This document shows, piece by piece, positions 16,459 through 24,014 of a DNA stretch of 35,932 nucleotides. This DNA comes from Alistipes sp. (lineage in GTDB: Bacteria; Bacteroidota; Bacteroidia; Bacteroidales; Rikenellaceae), in contig JAHHQL010000017.1 of the NCBI GenBank assembly GCA_020026415.1, forward strand, positions 1 to 35,932, given 5' to 3'. The stretch's first letter is position 1; every line of letters begins with the position of its first letter. The position numbers and the translations under genes were made by a program. Under the pieces are notes generated by a model that did no database searches, was not told the DNA's origin, and saw nothing but the letters and a program-made list of their open reading frames with translations.

Positions 16459-17768
16459 TGTTCCTTTTTATTAATCGTTGCACCTATCTTTCCGTCCGCA
16501 ACTTCGATCTCCACCTCGTCGCCTACGCGGCATTCCTCCGCCGAAAGCACTCCGCTGTCGGGACGGCGCACGATGGCGAATCCGAGTCGCAGGATCTGCC
16601 GCGGCGAACGGCTTTCAATGAGTTGGGACGCCATCTCCAACCGTTGTTTCTCGCGCATGAGGATGTTGCGCACCATTTCGGGGAGAAACTGCCCGGTCAT
16701 GCGGAGCATTTCGCTCTTGCGCCGGCACAGCATCCGCGCCGTGTCGGGAATATTCTCCGCGGCACGATCCAGTCGCGCCGAATTTCGCGCCAAAAGTTGC
16801 AGGGCAAGTTGTTTCAGATCGGTGGCATTGCGTTCGAGGGTCATCTCCGAACGGTGCAGCAGGTTGCGCGTCAGTTCGCCCAGTTGCAGGGCGGCATAAT
16901 CAATCGCACCTTCCGCCTCGACCATACGATCCACCAGCCAGCCCGCCACCGCCGTGGGGGTTTTCAAGGAAGTATGTGCCACCATATCCGCCACCGACAC
17001 ATCCTTGTCGTGACCGATACCCGTAATGACGGGCAGGGGGAATTGCGCCAAGTGATTACACAGGCGGTAACTGTCGAAGCAGTTCAGATCACTGCGCGAA
17101 CCGCCGCCGCGGATCACCACCGCCACATCGAAATCATCCGATCGGACAGCCACCGCAAACAGAGCCTCGATGATCGACTCCTCGGCGGCAGTCCCCTGCA
17201 TGAAGGCATCGAAAAGTTCCACGCGGAACCGATAGGGACTTTTTCCGAGTTCCTTACAGAAATCCTGATAACCCGCCGCCTGCGCACTCGACACCACGGC
17301 GATGCGTTGCACAGGGCGAGCCATCGGCAGTTGCCGGTTCATGTCCCACACGCCCTCTTTTTTGAGTTGGGCGATGGTTTGCTGACGACGGCGTTCCATA
17401 TCGCCCAACGTGAACGAGGGGTCGATGTCGATGATTTGGAGCGAGAATCCGTAAATCTCGTGATACGTGACGAGTACCTTCGCCAGAATGCGGATGCCCG
17501 CACCGAGCCGTGATCCCGTCTCCGCCTCGAAGCAGGCGGCAATACGCGGATAGGCACTGCGCCAGATGACGGCACGTGCCTGCGCCGAGGCAACCGTCTC
17601 GTGTTCGCCCTTTTCGACGAGTTCCAGATAGCAGTGCCCCGAATAATTGACCTTGAGTTCCGAGATCTCGGCACTCACCCAGAGGGGCATGGCAAAGCGG
17701 TCGGCAAGTGCGTCACGCACCTGCCGTTGCAGTTCCCTGAGGGTTATATATTGGGTCTGAGGGGTCAT
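16440..17768 (-). CDS. xseA: Exodeoxyribonuclease VII large subunit
   Basis: XseA is the catalytic subunit of exonuclease VII, which degrades single-stranded DNA from both ends in repair. The 442-residue protein has an N-terminal OB-fold (about 1-105) containing the AVIWRS-type strand. The central domain carries the conserved RGGGSRSDLNCFD and ITGIGHDKD motifs and THTSLKTPTAVA-like segment. A long coiled C-terminal region binds XseB. Length is normal. Its start overlaps the menA stop by four bases (ATGA arrangement) and its end overlaps xseB, so the three genes form one translationally coupled set. Confidence 0.97.
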   Translation of the reverse strand: MTPQTQYITLRELQRQVRDALADRFAMPLWVSAEISELKVNYSGHCYLELVEKGEHETVASAQARAVIWRSAYPRIAACFEAETGSRLGAGIRILAKVLVTYHEIYGFSLQIIDIDPSFTLGDMERRRQQTIAQLKKEGVWDMNRQLPMARPVQRIAVVSSAQAAGYQDFCKELGKSPYRFRVELFDAFMQGTAAEESIIEALFAVAVRSDDFDVAVVIRGGGSRSDLNCFDSYRLCNHLAQFPLPVITGIGHDKDVSVADMVAHTSLKTPTAVAGWLVDRMVEAEGAIDYAALQLGELTRNLLHRSEMTLERNATDLKQLALQLLARNSARLDRAAENIPDTARMLCRRKSEMLRMTGQFLPEMVRNILMREKQRLEMASQLIESRSPRQILRLGFAIVRRPDSGVLSAEECRVGDEVEIEVADGKIGATINKKEQWQKKN

Positions 17769-18676
17769 CCGATGAGGAATCCCATGGCAAACAACGCACC
17801 GAACATCAGAATGTTACGTGCGGTTTTACCCAGACACAGATTGAGTTGTTCCCCGTGATCGATCCTCACCATCATGCGCCACGTGCGGACATGGGCGAAG
17901 AGATAGAGTTGCGGCAGGATGCCTGCCCACAGATGCCCCCAATGGATCAGCGACAGACACAGCAGAGATGCCGCCATGCCAAGTGCAAGGTATGCCCACA
18001 GACCGAACTGACGGCCGAACAGGACAACCACCGTGGTCTTGTTGCTCTTACGATCCTCTTCCACATCGCGGAAGTTGTTGAGCATCAACATGGTGTCGAT
18101 CACCAATCCGCAGGCGAACGATGCGATGACCGCCTCGGTCGAGACACTGCCGACCATCACGTAATAGGTCATCGTGACGGGAACGAGACCGAAGAAAATC
18201 ACGACTGCCAGATCTCCCATGGCATGGTAAGCCAGTGCAAAGGGGCCTGCGGTGTAGAGGAATGCGAAGATAACGCACAACGCGCCCACAACGACCAACT
18301 CCCAACCGCCGTAGATCAGCGTATGGTGTTCGAGTGCCCAGAAGAGGATTCCGAATCCCGAAAGGATAGCGAGAACCGTATAGAAGGCGATGCCGCGTTT
18401 GATCTGGGCATGGGTCAGGAGGCCTTTGGCGGCGGCGCGGTCGGGTCCCAGACGATCGGGGCGGTCGGCACCCTTCAGCGTGTCGCACAGGTCATTGACC
18501 AGATTGGCGGTGCACTGCATGAACAGGGCAAAAAGCAGACACAGCAGGGCGGGCAGACGATGGAACGCCCCGTCGGTGTAGGCCAGTGTCGAAGCGATCA
18601 ACACAAGGATGACCGAATTGCCCAGACTGTAAGGGCGGATTGCCAGAATTTTGGCGGATAGAGTATCAGGTTTCAT
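17765..18676 (-). CDS. menA: 1,4-dihydroxy-2-naphthoate polyprenyltransferase
   Basis: MenA attaches the polyprenyl chain to 1,4-dihydroxy-2-naphthoate, a late step of menaquinone synthesis at the inner membrane. The 303-residue UbiA-family protein has the first aspartate-rich motif NDLCDTLKGAD (61-71) and the second NNFRDVEEDRKSNKTT (200-215), with about eight hydrophobic segments and the YTAGP loop at 141-145. It is the first gene of the chain leading to xseA, xseB and the methyltransferase. No other men genes are in the window. Upstream a gap of about 38 bases separates it from the TonB-C gene stop, so it might be read through from that gene; I see no promoter core between them. Confidence 0.95.
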   Translation of the reverse strand: MKPDTLSAKILAIRPYSLGNSVILVLIASTLAYTDGAFHRLPALLCLLFALFMQCTANLVNDLCDTLKGADRPDRLGPDRAAAKGLLTHAQIKRGIAFYTVLAILSGFGILFWALEHHTLIYGGWELVVVGALCVIFAFLYTAGPFALAYHAMGDLAVVIFFGLVPVTMTYYVMVGSVSTEAVIASFACGLVIDTMLMLNNFRDVEEDRKSNKTTVVVLFGRQFGLWAYLALGMAASLLCLSLIHWGHLWAGILPQLYLFAHVRTWRMMVRIDHGEQLNLCLGKTARNILMFGALFAMGFLIG

Positions 18677-18714
18677 GGTTGTTTTTAGTTGTTTCCATTT
18701 TCAAAATTCAGCCC

Positions 18715-19266
18715 CTAACGGATGATCAGTTCCACTGCCTGCGGCATACGTTTGCCTTCGGGCAGTTGCACGCTGAGGATACGTTCCGTCTCGACGGGAA
18801 CACCCCTCTGTGTGGCGGGTTTCCAGCGCGGCGCACCCTCCACCGCCTTCAACACACGGCGGCGGAAGCGTTTGTCGGTCGATTCCAGCATGTCGCGCAC
18901 CTCGACCCTCCCGTCGGGAAGAATCGCATAGCGGAGCACCACCCTTGCGGCGGGTTCGTCCTTCGCCCATTCGGTGTGCAGGGCGATGTAGCGGTCAAAC
19001 GGAATCGTATCGTTCAAGAAACATGCCGCACGGTCATACTTCAGGGTGACCAGCACCACACCGTTCTGCGCCTCCTCGCCGTAACGGGCAATGTTTTCCT
19101 CGTCGGCGGGCAGGGTTTCGATCCGCTCGATCACCTCAGGAGGGATCGAATCGATGTTCCGCACCCGCTCCCCGTTTACGATGTAGAGGGGAGGCATCTG
19201 CGCCATGCTCCACCCCGCAACCGTAAGAGCAAGGAAAGTTACGCATAATTTTGTCAATTTCGTCAT
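18715..19266 (-). CDS. TonB C-terminal-domain protein with a plug-like N-terminal segment
   Basis: This 183-residue secreted or periplasmic protein has a signal peptide (about 1-22, ending SMAQ). The segment at 25-77, reading PLYIVNGERV...IPPEVIERIETL...YGEEAQNGVVLVTLK, closely resembles the plug motif of SusC-type TonB-dependent receptors. The C-terminal region (about 95-183) matches the TonB C-terminal domain, with RVVLRYAILPDG, RVLKAVEGAPRWKPA and the [G/T]xPVE strand. There is no transmembrane anchor other than the signal peptide and no Pro-rich linker, so it is not a classic energy-transducing TonB. The ATG at 19266 starts the signal peptide; the frame upstream of it runs into the prfA terminator. 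Function unknown; an envelope role is likely. Confidence 0.82.
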   Translation of the reverse strand: MTKLTKLCVTFLALTVAGWSMAQMPPLYIVNGERVRNIDSIPPEVIERIETLPADEENIARYGEEAQNGVVLVTLKYDRAACFLNDTIPFDRYIALHTEWAKDEPAARVVLRYAILPDGRVEVRDMLESTDKRFRRRVLKAVEGAPRWKPATQRGVPVETERILSVQLPEGKRMPQAVELIIR

Positions 19267-19290
19267 CTCCACGGATATTTTTGTCGGATA

Positions 19291-19321
19291 AAACGAAGGG
19301 GAGTTCTTTCGACTCCCCTTC
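19291..19321 (-). terminator. prfA terminator
   Basis: GAAGGGGAGT (19295-19304) pairs perfectly with ACTCCCCTTC (19312-19321), followed on the minus strand by GTTTTAT. It lies 20 bases past the prfA stop and just upstream of the TonB-C gene. Confidence 0.85.
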
Positions 19322-19340
19322 ATCATATTCGTTGTGTGGT

Positions 19341-20426
19341 TTACAACTCGCTCTCCTTGAGTCGCTCGGCATTCTCGGCTACGATCAGATGATCGATGCA
19401 GTCCTGAATGTCGCCGTCCATAAAGGCCGCGAGGTTATAGATCGTATAGTTGATACGGTGGTCGGTGATACGTCCCTGCGGATAGTTGTAGGTACGGATC
19501 TTGGCCGAACGGTCTCCCGTCGAGACCATCGTCTTTCGTTTCGAGGCGATCTCGTCGAGGTATTTCGAGTATTCGAGATTGAAGATTCGGGTACGCAACT
19601 CCTCGAAGGCCTTGTCGAAGTTCTTCAACTGCGACTTCTGATCCTGACACTGCACGACGATACCCGTCGGGATGTGGGTCAGACGGATGGCCGAATAGGT
19701 CGTATTGACCGACTGACCGCCCGGACCGCTCGAACAGAAAATATCCTTGCGAATATCGTTCATCGAGATCTCCACATCGAACTCCTCGGCTTCGGGCAGC
19801 ACGGCAACCGATGCCGCCGACGTGTGGACACGCCCCTGAGTCTCGGTCTGCGGCACACGCTGCACGCGGTGCACACCCGACTCGTACTTGAGCGTTCCAT
19901 AGACGTTCTGACCCGTAACCTTCATGACCACCTCCTTGTATCCGCCCGAAGTACCCTCCGAAGCCGACGTGATCTCGTACTTCCAGCCCTTCGACTCGAT
20001 GTACTTGGTGTACATGCGCAACAGGTCGCCCGCAAAAATTGCGGCCTCGTCACCACCCGTACCGCCACGGATCTCCATAATGGCGTTCTTCGAGTCCTGC
20101 GGATCTTTCGGGATGAGCAGAAGTTTGATCTCCTCCTCAAGTTTGGCGATTTCGGGTTCGAGTTCCGTCACCATCTCACGCGCCATTTCGCGCATCTCCT
20201 CGTCCTTGTCGTTCTGAAGCGTCTCCTTGGCCTCCTCCAAATTGGCAAGTGCCGTGCGGTAACGGTCGGCGGCCTCGACGATGGGTTCCAGTTCCTTGTA
20301 CTCCTTCGTCAGCTCAACGTACTGTTTGACGTTGGCGATCACTTCGGGGTCGGTCAGTTTCTGCCCCTTCTCCTCATATTTGAGTTTCAATCCGTCCAAG
20401 CGGATCAATATGCTGTTGTCTGCCAT
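19341..20426 (-). CDS. prfA: Peptide chain release factor 1
   Basis: RF1 recognises UAA and UAG stop codons and triggers peptide release on the ribosome. The 361-residue protein has the GGQ motif (236-238) in SSGPGGQSVNTT and the stop-codon-reading PxT tripeptide, here Pro-Gln-Thr (192-194), in RVPQTETQGRVHTS. Length is typical. The ATG at 20426 (MADNSILI) is chosen because the consensus promoter at 20454-20485 overlaps the longer frame, leaving a leader of about 20 nt. It is a single-gene unit with its own promoter and terminator. The usual RF1 partner prmC is not in this window. Confidence 0.97.
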   Translation of the reverse strand: MADNSILIRLDGLKLKYEEKGQKLTDPEVIANVKQYVELTKEYKELEPIVEAADRYRTALANLEEAKETLQNDKDEEMREMAREMVTELEPEIAKLEEEIKLLLIPKDPQDSKNAIMEIRGGTGGDEAAIFAGDLLRMYTKYIESKGWKYEITSASEGTSGGYKEVVMKVTGQNVYGTLKYESGVHRVQRVPQTETQGRVHTSAASVAVLPEAEEFDVEISMNDIRKDIFCSSGPGGQSVNTTYSAIRLTHIPTGIVVQCQDQKSQLKNFDKAFEELRTRIFNLEYSKYLDEIASKRKTMVSTGDRSAKIRTYNYPQGRITDHRINYTIYNLAAFMDGDIQDCIDHLIVAENAERLKESEL

Positions 20427-20453
20427 AAAAAAGCGTATCTCTGTATTTGGGTA

Positions 20454-20485
20454 CAAAGATACGCAAAAGCAACAAAATTTTCAAA
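20454..20485 (-). promoter_or_regulatory. prfA promoter
   Basis: On the minus strand TTTG (plus 20482-20485), a 20-bp spacer and TATCTTTG (20454-20461) match the consensus fully. GCGTATC (20433-20439) and GATACGC (20458-20464) form an inverted repeat across the -7 element and the first transcribed bases, which might fold in the leader or bind a regulator. Confidence 0.85.
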
Positions 20486-20563
20486 GGGTTACGTCCATTT
20501 CGCCCCCTTCGCCCCGCACTTTTTCTCCGGAGCGGGGTTTTCCGGCGATTTCGGACGTATTTT

Positions 20564-21607
20564 TCAACGTCCGACGAACATCGCCACGCGGTCGAGAATC
20601 ATCTGCGGCGTGACCGAACGCATGCAGCGGTGGTCGCCGTATTTGCATTTCTTGCCGCCATAGACCGAGCAGGGACGGCACTCCAAATCGCCTTGAAGCA
20701 CCCCTTTCGGATCACATCCGTAGCCCAAGAATCCCAGTCCGGGATGCGTCGCCCCCCACACCGACACCACGGGTGTTGCCGCCAGCGATGCGAGGTGCAT
20801 GACCAGCGAATCCATCGAGATCACGCAGTCCTCCCACGCGATCAGATCCAACTCGCCCGCCAGACGCACCTTGCCCCACAGAGCCGTCACGTTGGGATGC
20901 GTGCGCTCCATTTCGGCGGCAAATTCCGCCTCACGACCGCCTCCTCCGTGGATAAACACGCGGTCGTAGCGTGCCGAAAGCAACGCCACCACCTCACGGT
21001 TCAGATCGTCGGGATAGGTCTTGCCCTTCTGCGCCGAGAAAGGGGCGAATCCGATCCAGACCCCCTGTTTCTCCCCCATCGGATTGGGATGCGGGATCTT
21101 CAGGGCGGGTTCGGGATCGGCCACGTCGAATCCCAGTCGGCGGAACACATCGACATAACGCAGTACGGTGTGTTTCAGCGTGATGCCATCCGCGCCGTGC
21201 GTCTTTATGAAGTGCTTTTTCTCGCCGCGTCCCTTACGGATGTAGGCACACGGGATGCCGTGCAGCCACATCGAAGCGCGGAACGCCTCGGAGCGCATCA
21301 CGCCGTGGCAGTCGGCAAAGGCATCAACGCCCATTTCGCGGGCGGTGTGTGCCAGACGCCACATCCCCGCCAGGGAGTGCTGTGCGCCCTTGGTATCGAC
21401 ATCCAGAAAATCGACATCCAACCCTTGGAAGAAGGGTTTGAACAGCGGCCGCGTGGCCACCGTGACCTTCAATTCGGGGCAGGCCTTCTTCAGGGCACGC
21501 AGGGCATGGGGCAACATCGCCACATCGCCCATCGCCGAATTGCGCATCACCAAAAGATGTTGCGGCAGGTTTTTTGAACCTGCCGCACCTTTCTTTTCCA
21601 AAGCCAT
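20564..21607 (-). CDS. Glycosyltransferase family 9 (heptosyltransferase-like)
   Basis: This 347-residue protein has the GT-B fold of family 9 (ADP-heptose:LPS heptosyltransferases and relatives). The N-terminal half has the LLVMRNSAMGDVAMLPHALRAL block (18-39). The C-terminal half contains IGFAPFSAQKGKTYP and VISMDSLVMHLASLAATPVVSVWGATHP, the family nucleotide-sugar region where S/T-D-S and HLA-type motifs occur. It probably adds a sugar to lipopolysaccharide core or another envelope glycan in the cytoplasm; the exact donor is unknown. The extra Cys cluster near the end (ECRPCSVYGGKKCKYGDHRC) is common in this family. It begins three bases after the DUF4254 gene stop, so the pair is one operon. 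Confidence 0.92.
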   Translation of the reverse strand: MALEKKGAAGSKNLPQHLLVMRNSAMGDVAMLPHALRALKKACPELKVTVATRPLFKPFFQGLDVDFLDVDTKGAQHSLAGMWRLAHTAREMGVDAFADCHGVMRSEAFRASMWLHGIPCAYIRKGRGEKKHFIKTHGADGITLKHTVLRYVDVFRRLGFDVADPEPALKIPHPNPMGEKQGVWIGFAPFSAQKGKTYPDDLNREVVALLSARYDRVFIHGGGGREAEFAAEMERTHPNVTALWGKVRLAGELDLIAWEDCVISMDSLVMHLASLAATPVVSVWGATHPGLGFLGYGCDPKGVLQGDLECRPCSVYGGKKCKYGDHRCMRSVTPQMILDRVAMFVGR

Positions 21608-21610
21608 CGC

Positions 21611-22216
21611 TTATTTCTTTTTCGCGTAGAGTACGGGATTCAATGCGGGATCGTTGTACATCTTCATCTGCTTGTAGGTCTTCATGTACTTGCGACCTGC
21701 CTCGATATCCTCGATCAACTCCTCGATCGAACGCGACAGATCGACCTGTTGCGTCAGCAGCACGTCGAGTTTCTTCTGACAGGCGGCGCGGTGTGCCTCA
21801 TCCACATCCTTACGCTTCGTCTCCTCGGCCATGTGGTAGATCTTCAGGGCAAGAATCGACAGGCGGTCGATTGCCCAAGCCGGCGTTTCGGTGTTCACGC
21901 GGGCATCGGGAGCGACCTTCACATCCTTGTATTTGTCCAGCAGATACGAATCCACATATTCCACCATATCCGTACGATCCTGATTCGATTTGTCGATACG
22001 GCGTTTGATCTTGAGTGCCTCCATGGGATCAATCTCCGGATTGCGGATGATGTCCTCCAAATGCCACTGCACGGTGTCGATCCAGTTCTTGTGGTAGAGC
22101 AGGTGGTCGAGCGTTCCGGGTTCGAAGGGGTTCTCGATCGGCTGATCCACATTATCGTAACGATGATAGTCCTCAATCACACGGTTGAAGATTCGATTTG
22201 CGTTTTCGGTAAACAT
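21611..22216 (-). CDS. DUF4254 family protein
   Basis: This 201-residue, probably soluble, helical protein has unknown function. The DUF4254 pattern is clear: LLYHKNWIDTVQWHLED near 39-55, PEIDPMEALKIKRRIDKSNQDR, and ETPAWAIDRLSILALKIYHMAEE. Its gene directly precedes a GT9 glycosyltransferase, separated by three bases, an arrangement I recall as common for this family. This points to a helper role in the same glycan step, an inference rather than an observation. The start ATG at 22216 begins the conserved region. Two upstream minus-strand promoter cores are possible: TATCTTTG at 22303-22310 with a good -33, or CACTTTTG at 22221-22228 just four bases before the ATG. Confidence 0.88.
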   Translation of the reverse strand: MFTENANRIFNRVIEDYHRYDNVDQPIENPFEPGTLDHLLYHKNWIDTVQWHLEDIIRNPEIDPMEALKIKRRIDKSNQDRTDMVEYVDSYLLDKYKDVKVAPDARVNTETPAWAIDRLSILALKIYHMAEETKRKDVDEAHRAACQKKLDVLLTQQVDLSRSIEELIEDIEAGRKYMKTYKQMKMYNDPALNPVLYAKKK

Positions 22217-22258
22217 AGTTCAAAAGTGTTATTTGTTTGTTGTATTATTATGCGTCGG

Positions 22259-22290
22259 ATTGTTATTTTCGGGGAAATAATATATCTTTG
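22259..22290 (+). promoter_or_regulatory. Promoter of the glucosaminidase operon
   Basis: ATTG at 22259-22262, a 20-bp spacer and TATCTTTG at 22283-22290 fit the consensus; the ATG at 22311 lies 20 bases downstream. It mirrors the opposing promoter at 22303-22333. Confidence 0.8.
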
Positions 22291-22302
22291 TCCATACATT
22301 CA

Positions 22303-22333
22303 CAAAGATAATGAAACTTTTCAAAACTGCAAT
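22303..22333 (-). promoter_or_regulatory. Opposing promoter for DUF4254-GT9
   Basis: On the minus strand ATTG (plus 22330-22333), a 19-bp spacer and TATCTTTG (22303-22310) match the consensus. Both -7 elements face each other across a 12-base gap, so the two polymerase footprints would overlap. The -33 half lies inside the start of the glucosaminidase gene. Confidence 0.65.
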
Positions 22334-23312
22334 AGTTCTGCTCCTCATCTTGACCCTTTCGGGGCTGTCCTCCACGGCACAAACCCGGAAAACGCGCCAA
22401 ACCCGCGAGGAGTATATCGACCGCTACAAGGCGATCGCCATCGACCACATGGAGCGATACGGAATCCCCGCCAGCATCACCATGGCACAGGGCATCCTCG
22501 AATCCGATTGCGGCAACAGTTGGCTTTCGACCCAGTCGAACAACCATTTCGGCATCAAGTGCAAGCGCAACTGGACGGGCGGGCGCATCTTCTACGACGA
22601 TGACGAAAAGGGCGAATGCTTCCGCAGTTACCCTTCGGTCGAGGACTCCTACCGCGACCATGCCGAATTTCTGGATCGGCAGCCGCGTTACGACCGTCTG
22701 TTCACCCTCCCGTCGGACGACTACAAGGGCTGGGCATTCGGTCTGAAACAGTGCGGCTATGCCACGGCACCCGACTATGCCCAGCGTCTGATCAAGATCA
22801 TCGAGGAGAGCCACCTTTACCTGCTCGACCGCCCCGACGGAGGCCGTCTTTACGCCTCGACCCTCACCAAACCCGACATCAACTCGTGGACAGAGGATCA
22901 GACCGCAGCCGCCACCGAATCGACGGGCATCGACCCGCAGAACTACCGCGTGACGATCAACGCCCACAAGGGGTACAACGTCTATCAGACCAACGGCGTG
23001 CATTACATCCTCGCCAAAGAGGGCGACACGTTCGAGAAGATCGGCAGGACGTTCCGCCTCTCGCCCAAGAACCTGCGCAAATTCAACGACATCACCGACC
23101 GCCGCGCCCAACCCGCCACGGGCGAAGTGATCTATATTGCCCGCAAGAAAAACCGCTGGACAGGCTCGTCGGAGTACCACACGTGCCGTCCGGGCGAAAC
23201 GGTCTATGCCGTCTCGCAACTCTACGGCATCCGTTCGCGGGCGATCCGCAAGATGAATCATCTGAAACGGGAGTTCACCCTCTCGGAGGGCGAACAACTC
23301 CGCATCAAATAA
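22311..23312 (+). CDS. Exported glucosaminidase (GH73) with two LysM domains
   Basis: This 333-residue murein hydrolase has a signal peptide (about 1-23, ending STAQ). Its glucosaminidase domain (about 32-172) carries the catalytic Glu64 in AQGILESDCG, NNHFGIKCK (77-85) and the YATAPDYAQRL motif (150-160). Two LysM peptidoglycan-binding repeats follow, at about 229-277 and 288-333. It probably cleaves peptidoglycan N-acetylglucosaminyl bonds in the periplasm during growth or division. It is the first gene of a three-gene run: the next starts 15 bases later and the third overlaps the second by 11 bases. A consensus promoter precedes it. No lipoprotein signal is seen. Confidence 0.92.
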   Translation: MKLFKTAIVLLLILTLSGLSSTAQTRKTRQTREEYIDRYKAIAIDHMERYGIPASITMAQGILESDCGNSWLSTQSNNHFGIKCKRNWTGGRIFYDDDEKGECFRSYPSVEDSYRDHAEFLDRQPRYDRLFTLPSDDYKGWAFGLKQCGYATAPDYAQRLIKIIEESHLYLLDRPDGGRLYASTLTKPDINSWTEDQTAAATESTGIDPQNYRVTINAHKGYNVYQTNGVHYILAKEGDTFEKIGRTFRLSPKNLRKFNDITDRRAQPATGEVIYIARKKNRWTGSSEYHTCRPGETVYAVSQLYGIRSRAIRKMNHLKREFTLSEGEQLRIK

Positions 23313-23327
23313 CATTACTCACAAACC

Positions 23328-24014
23328 ATGGAAACAACCCCTTTGAGAACGAAAATTCTCGAAAACGTAGTTCGTAAATCAAATCTGAAACAAAAGGTTT
23401 TCGACAACACGTTCGCCGCCTTCAACCTCTTGAAAGACACGCTTTTTGAGATGGCTGCCGAGATGGACGACGAGTTGGACGGAAAACTCGACCGCCGAGT
23501 AAGGCTCGAATACCGCGACCGCGGCAAGTTCGAGGCACAACTTCAGATTGCCAACGACCTTCTGATCTTCCAGATGCACACCGATACGTTCAGTTTCGAC
23601 CAGAACCACACCGTCTGGCAGAACGCCTATGTGCAGCAGAATCCCGATAACGCCTACTGCGGCGTAATCAACATCTACAACTTTCTGTCCGACTCGTTCA
23701 AATACAACCGCAATGCCGACGAGGGTTACATGATCGGCCGTATCTTCATCAACCGCGAGCAGTTTTTCTTTGTCGAAGGCAAGGGACAGAACTCGATGCG
23801 CGTGATGAACTTCGGTTCGGCGGCACTCGACCGCGAGTCGCTCATCCCGATCCTTGAGTCGGCAATCAACTACTCGCTGAATTTCGACCCGCTGATGCCT
23901 CCCTTCGAGGTGAACAAGCGCGTGACGGTCGATCAGTTCAACACCAAGATGGACAACTCGAAATTCGTGACGGGCAAACGCCTCGGTTACGAGTTCAACG
24001 TCGATGACATTTAA
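23328..24014 (+). CDS. Conserved protein of unknown function
   Basis: I do not recognise this 228-residue protein. It has no signal peptide or membrane helix, so it is probably cytoplasmic. The N-terminal third is helical and charged (including MAAEMDDELDGKLDRRVRLE at about 43-62). The rest alternates aromatic-rich strands such as FQMHTDTFSFDQNHTVWQNA and EGYMIGRIFINREQFFFVEG with helical stretches, suggesting a small alpha/beta or beta-sandwich fold. Its start is 15 bases after the glucosaminidase stop and its end overlaps the peptidase start by 11 bases, so it is probably co-expressed with both. No catalytic motif stands out. Confidence 0.85.
   Translation: METTPLRTKILENVVRKSNLKQKVFDNTFAAFNLLKDTLFEMAAEMDDELDGKLDRRVRLEYRDRGKFEAQLQIANDLLIFQMHTDTFSFDQNHTVWQNAYVQQNPDNAYCGVINIYNFLSDSFKYNRNADEGYMIGRIFINREQFFFVEGKGQNSMRVMNFGSAALDRESLIPILESAINYSLNFDPLMPPFEVNKRVTVDQFNTKMDNSKFVTGKRLGYEFNVDDI

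Noticed and set aside
20520..20570. GC-rich stem near the end of the GT9 gene as a terminator
   Set aside because: CCCCGC/GCGGGG can pair but no T-run follows on the minus strand, so I did not call a terminator for the GT9 unit.
22221..22228. CACTTTTG as main promoter of DUF4254
   Set aside because: No -33 element at the right distance and one mismatch in the core; the TATCTTTG at 22303-22310 is better supported, so this is kept only as a possibility.
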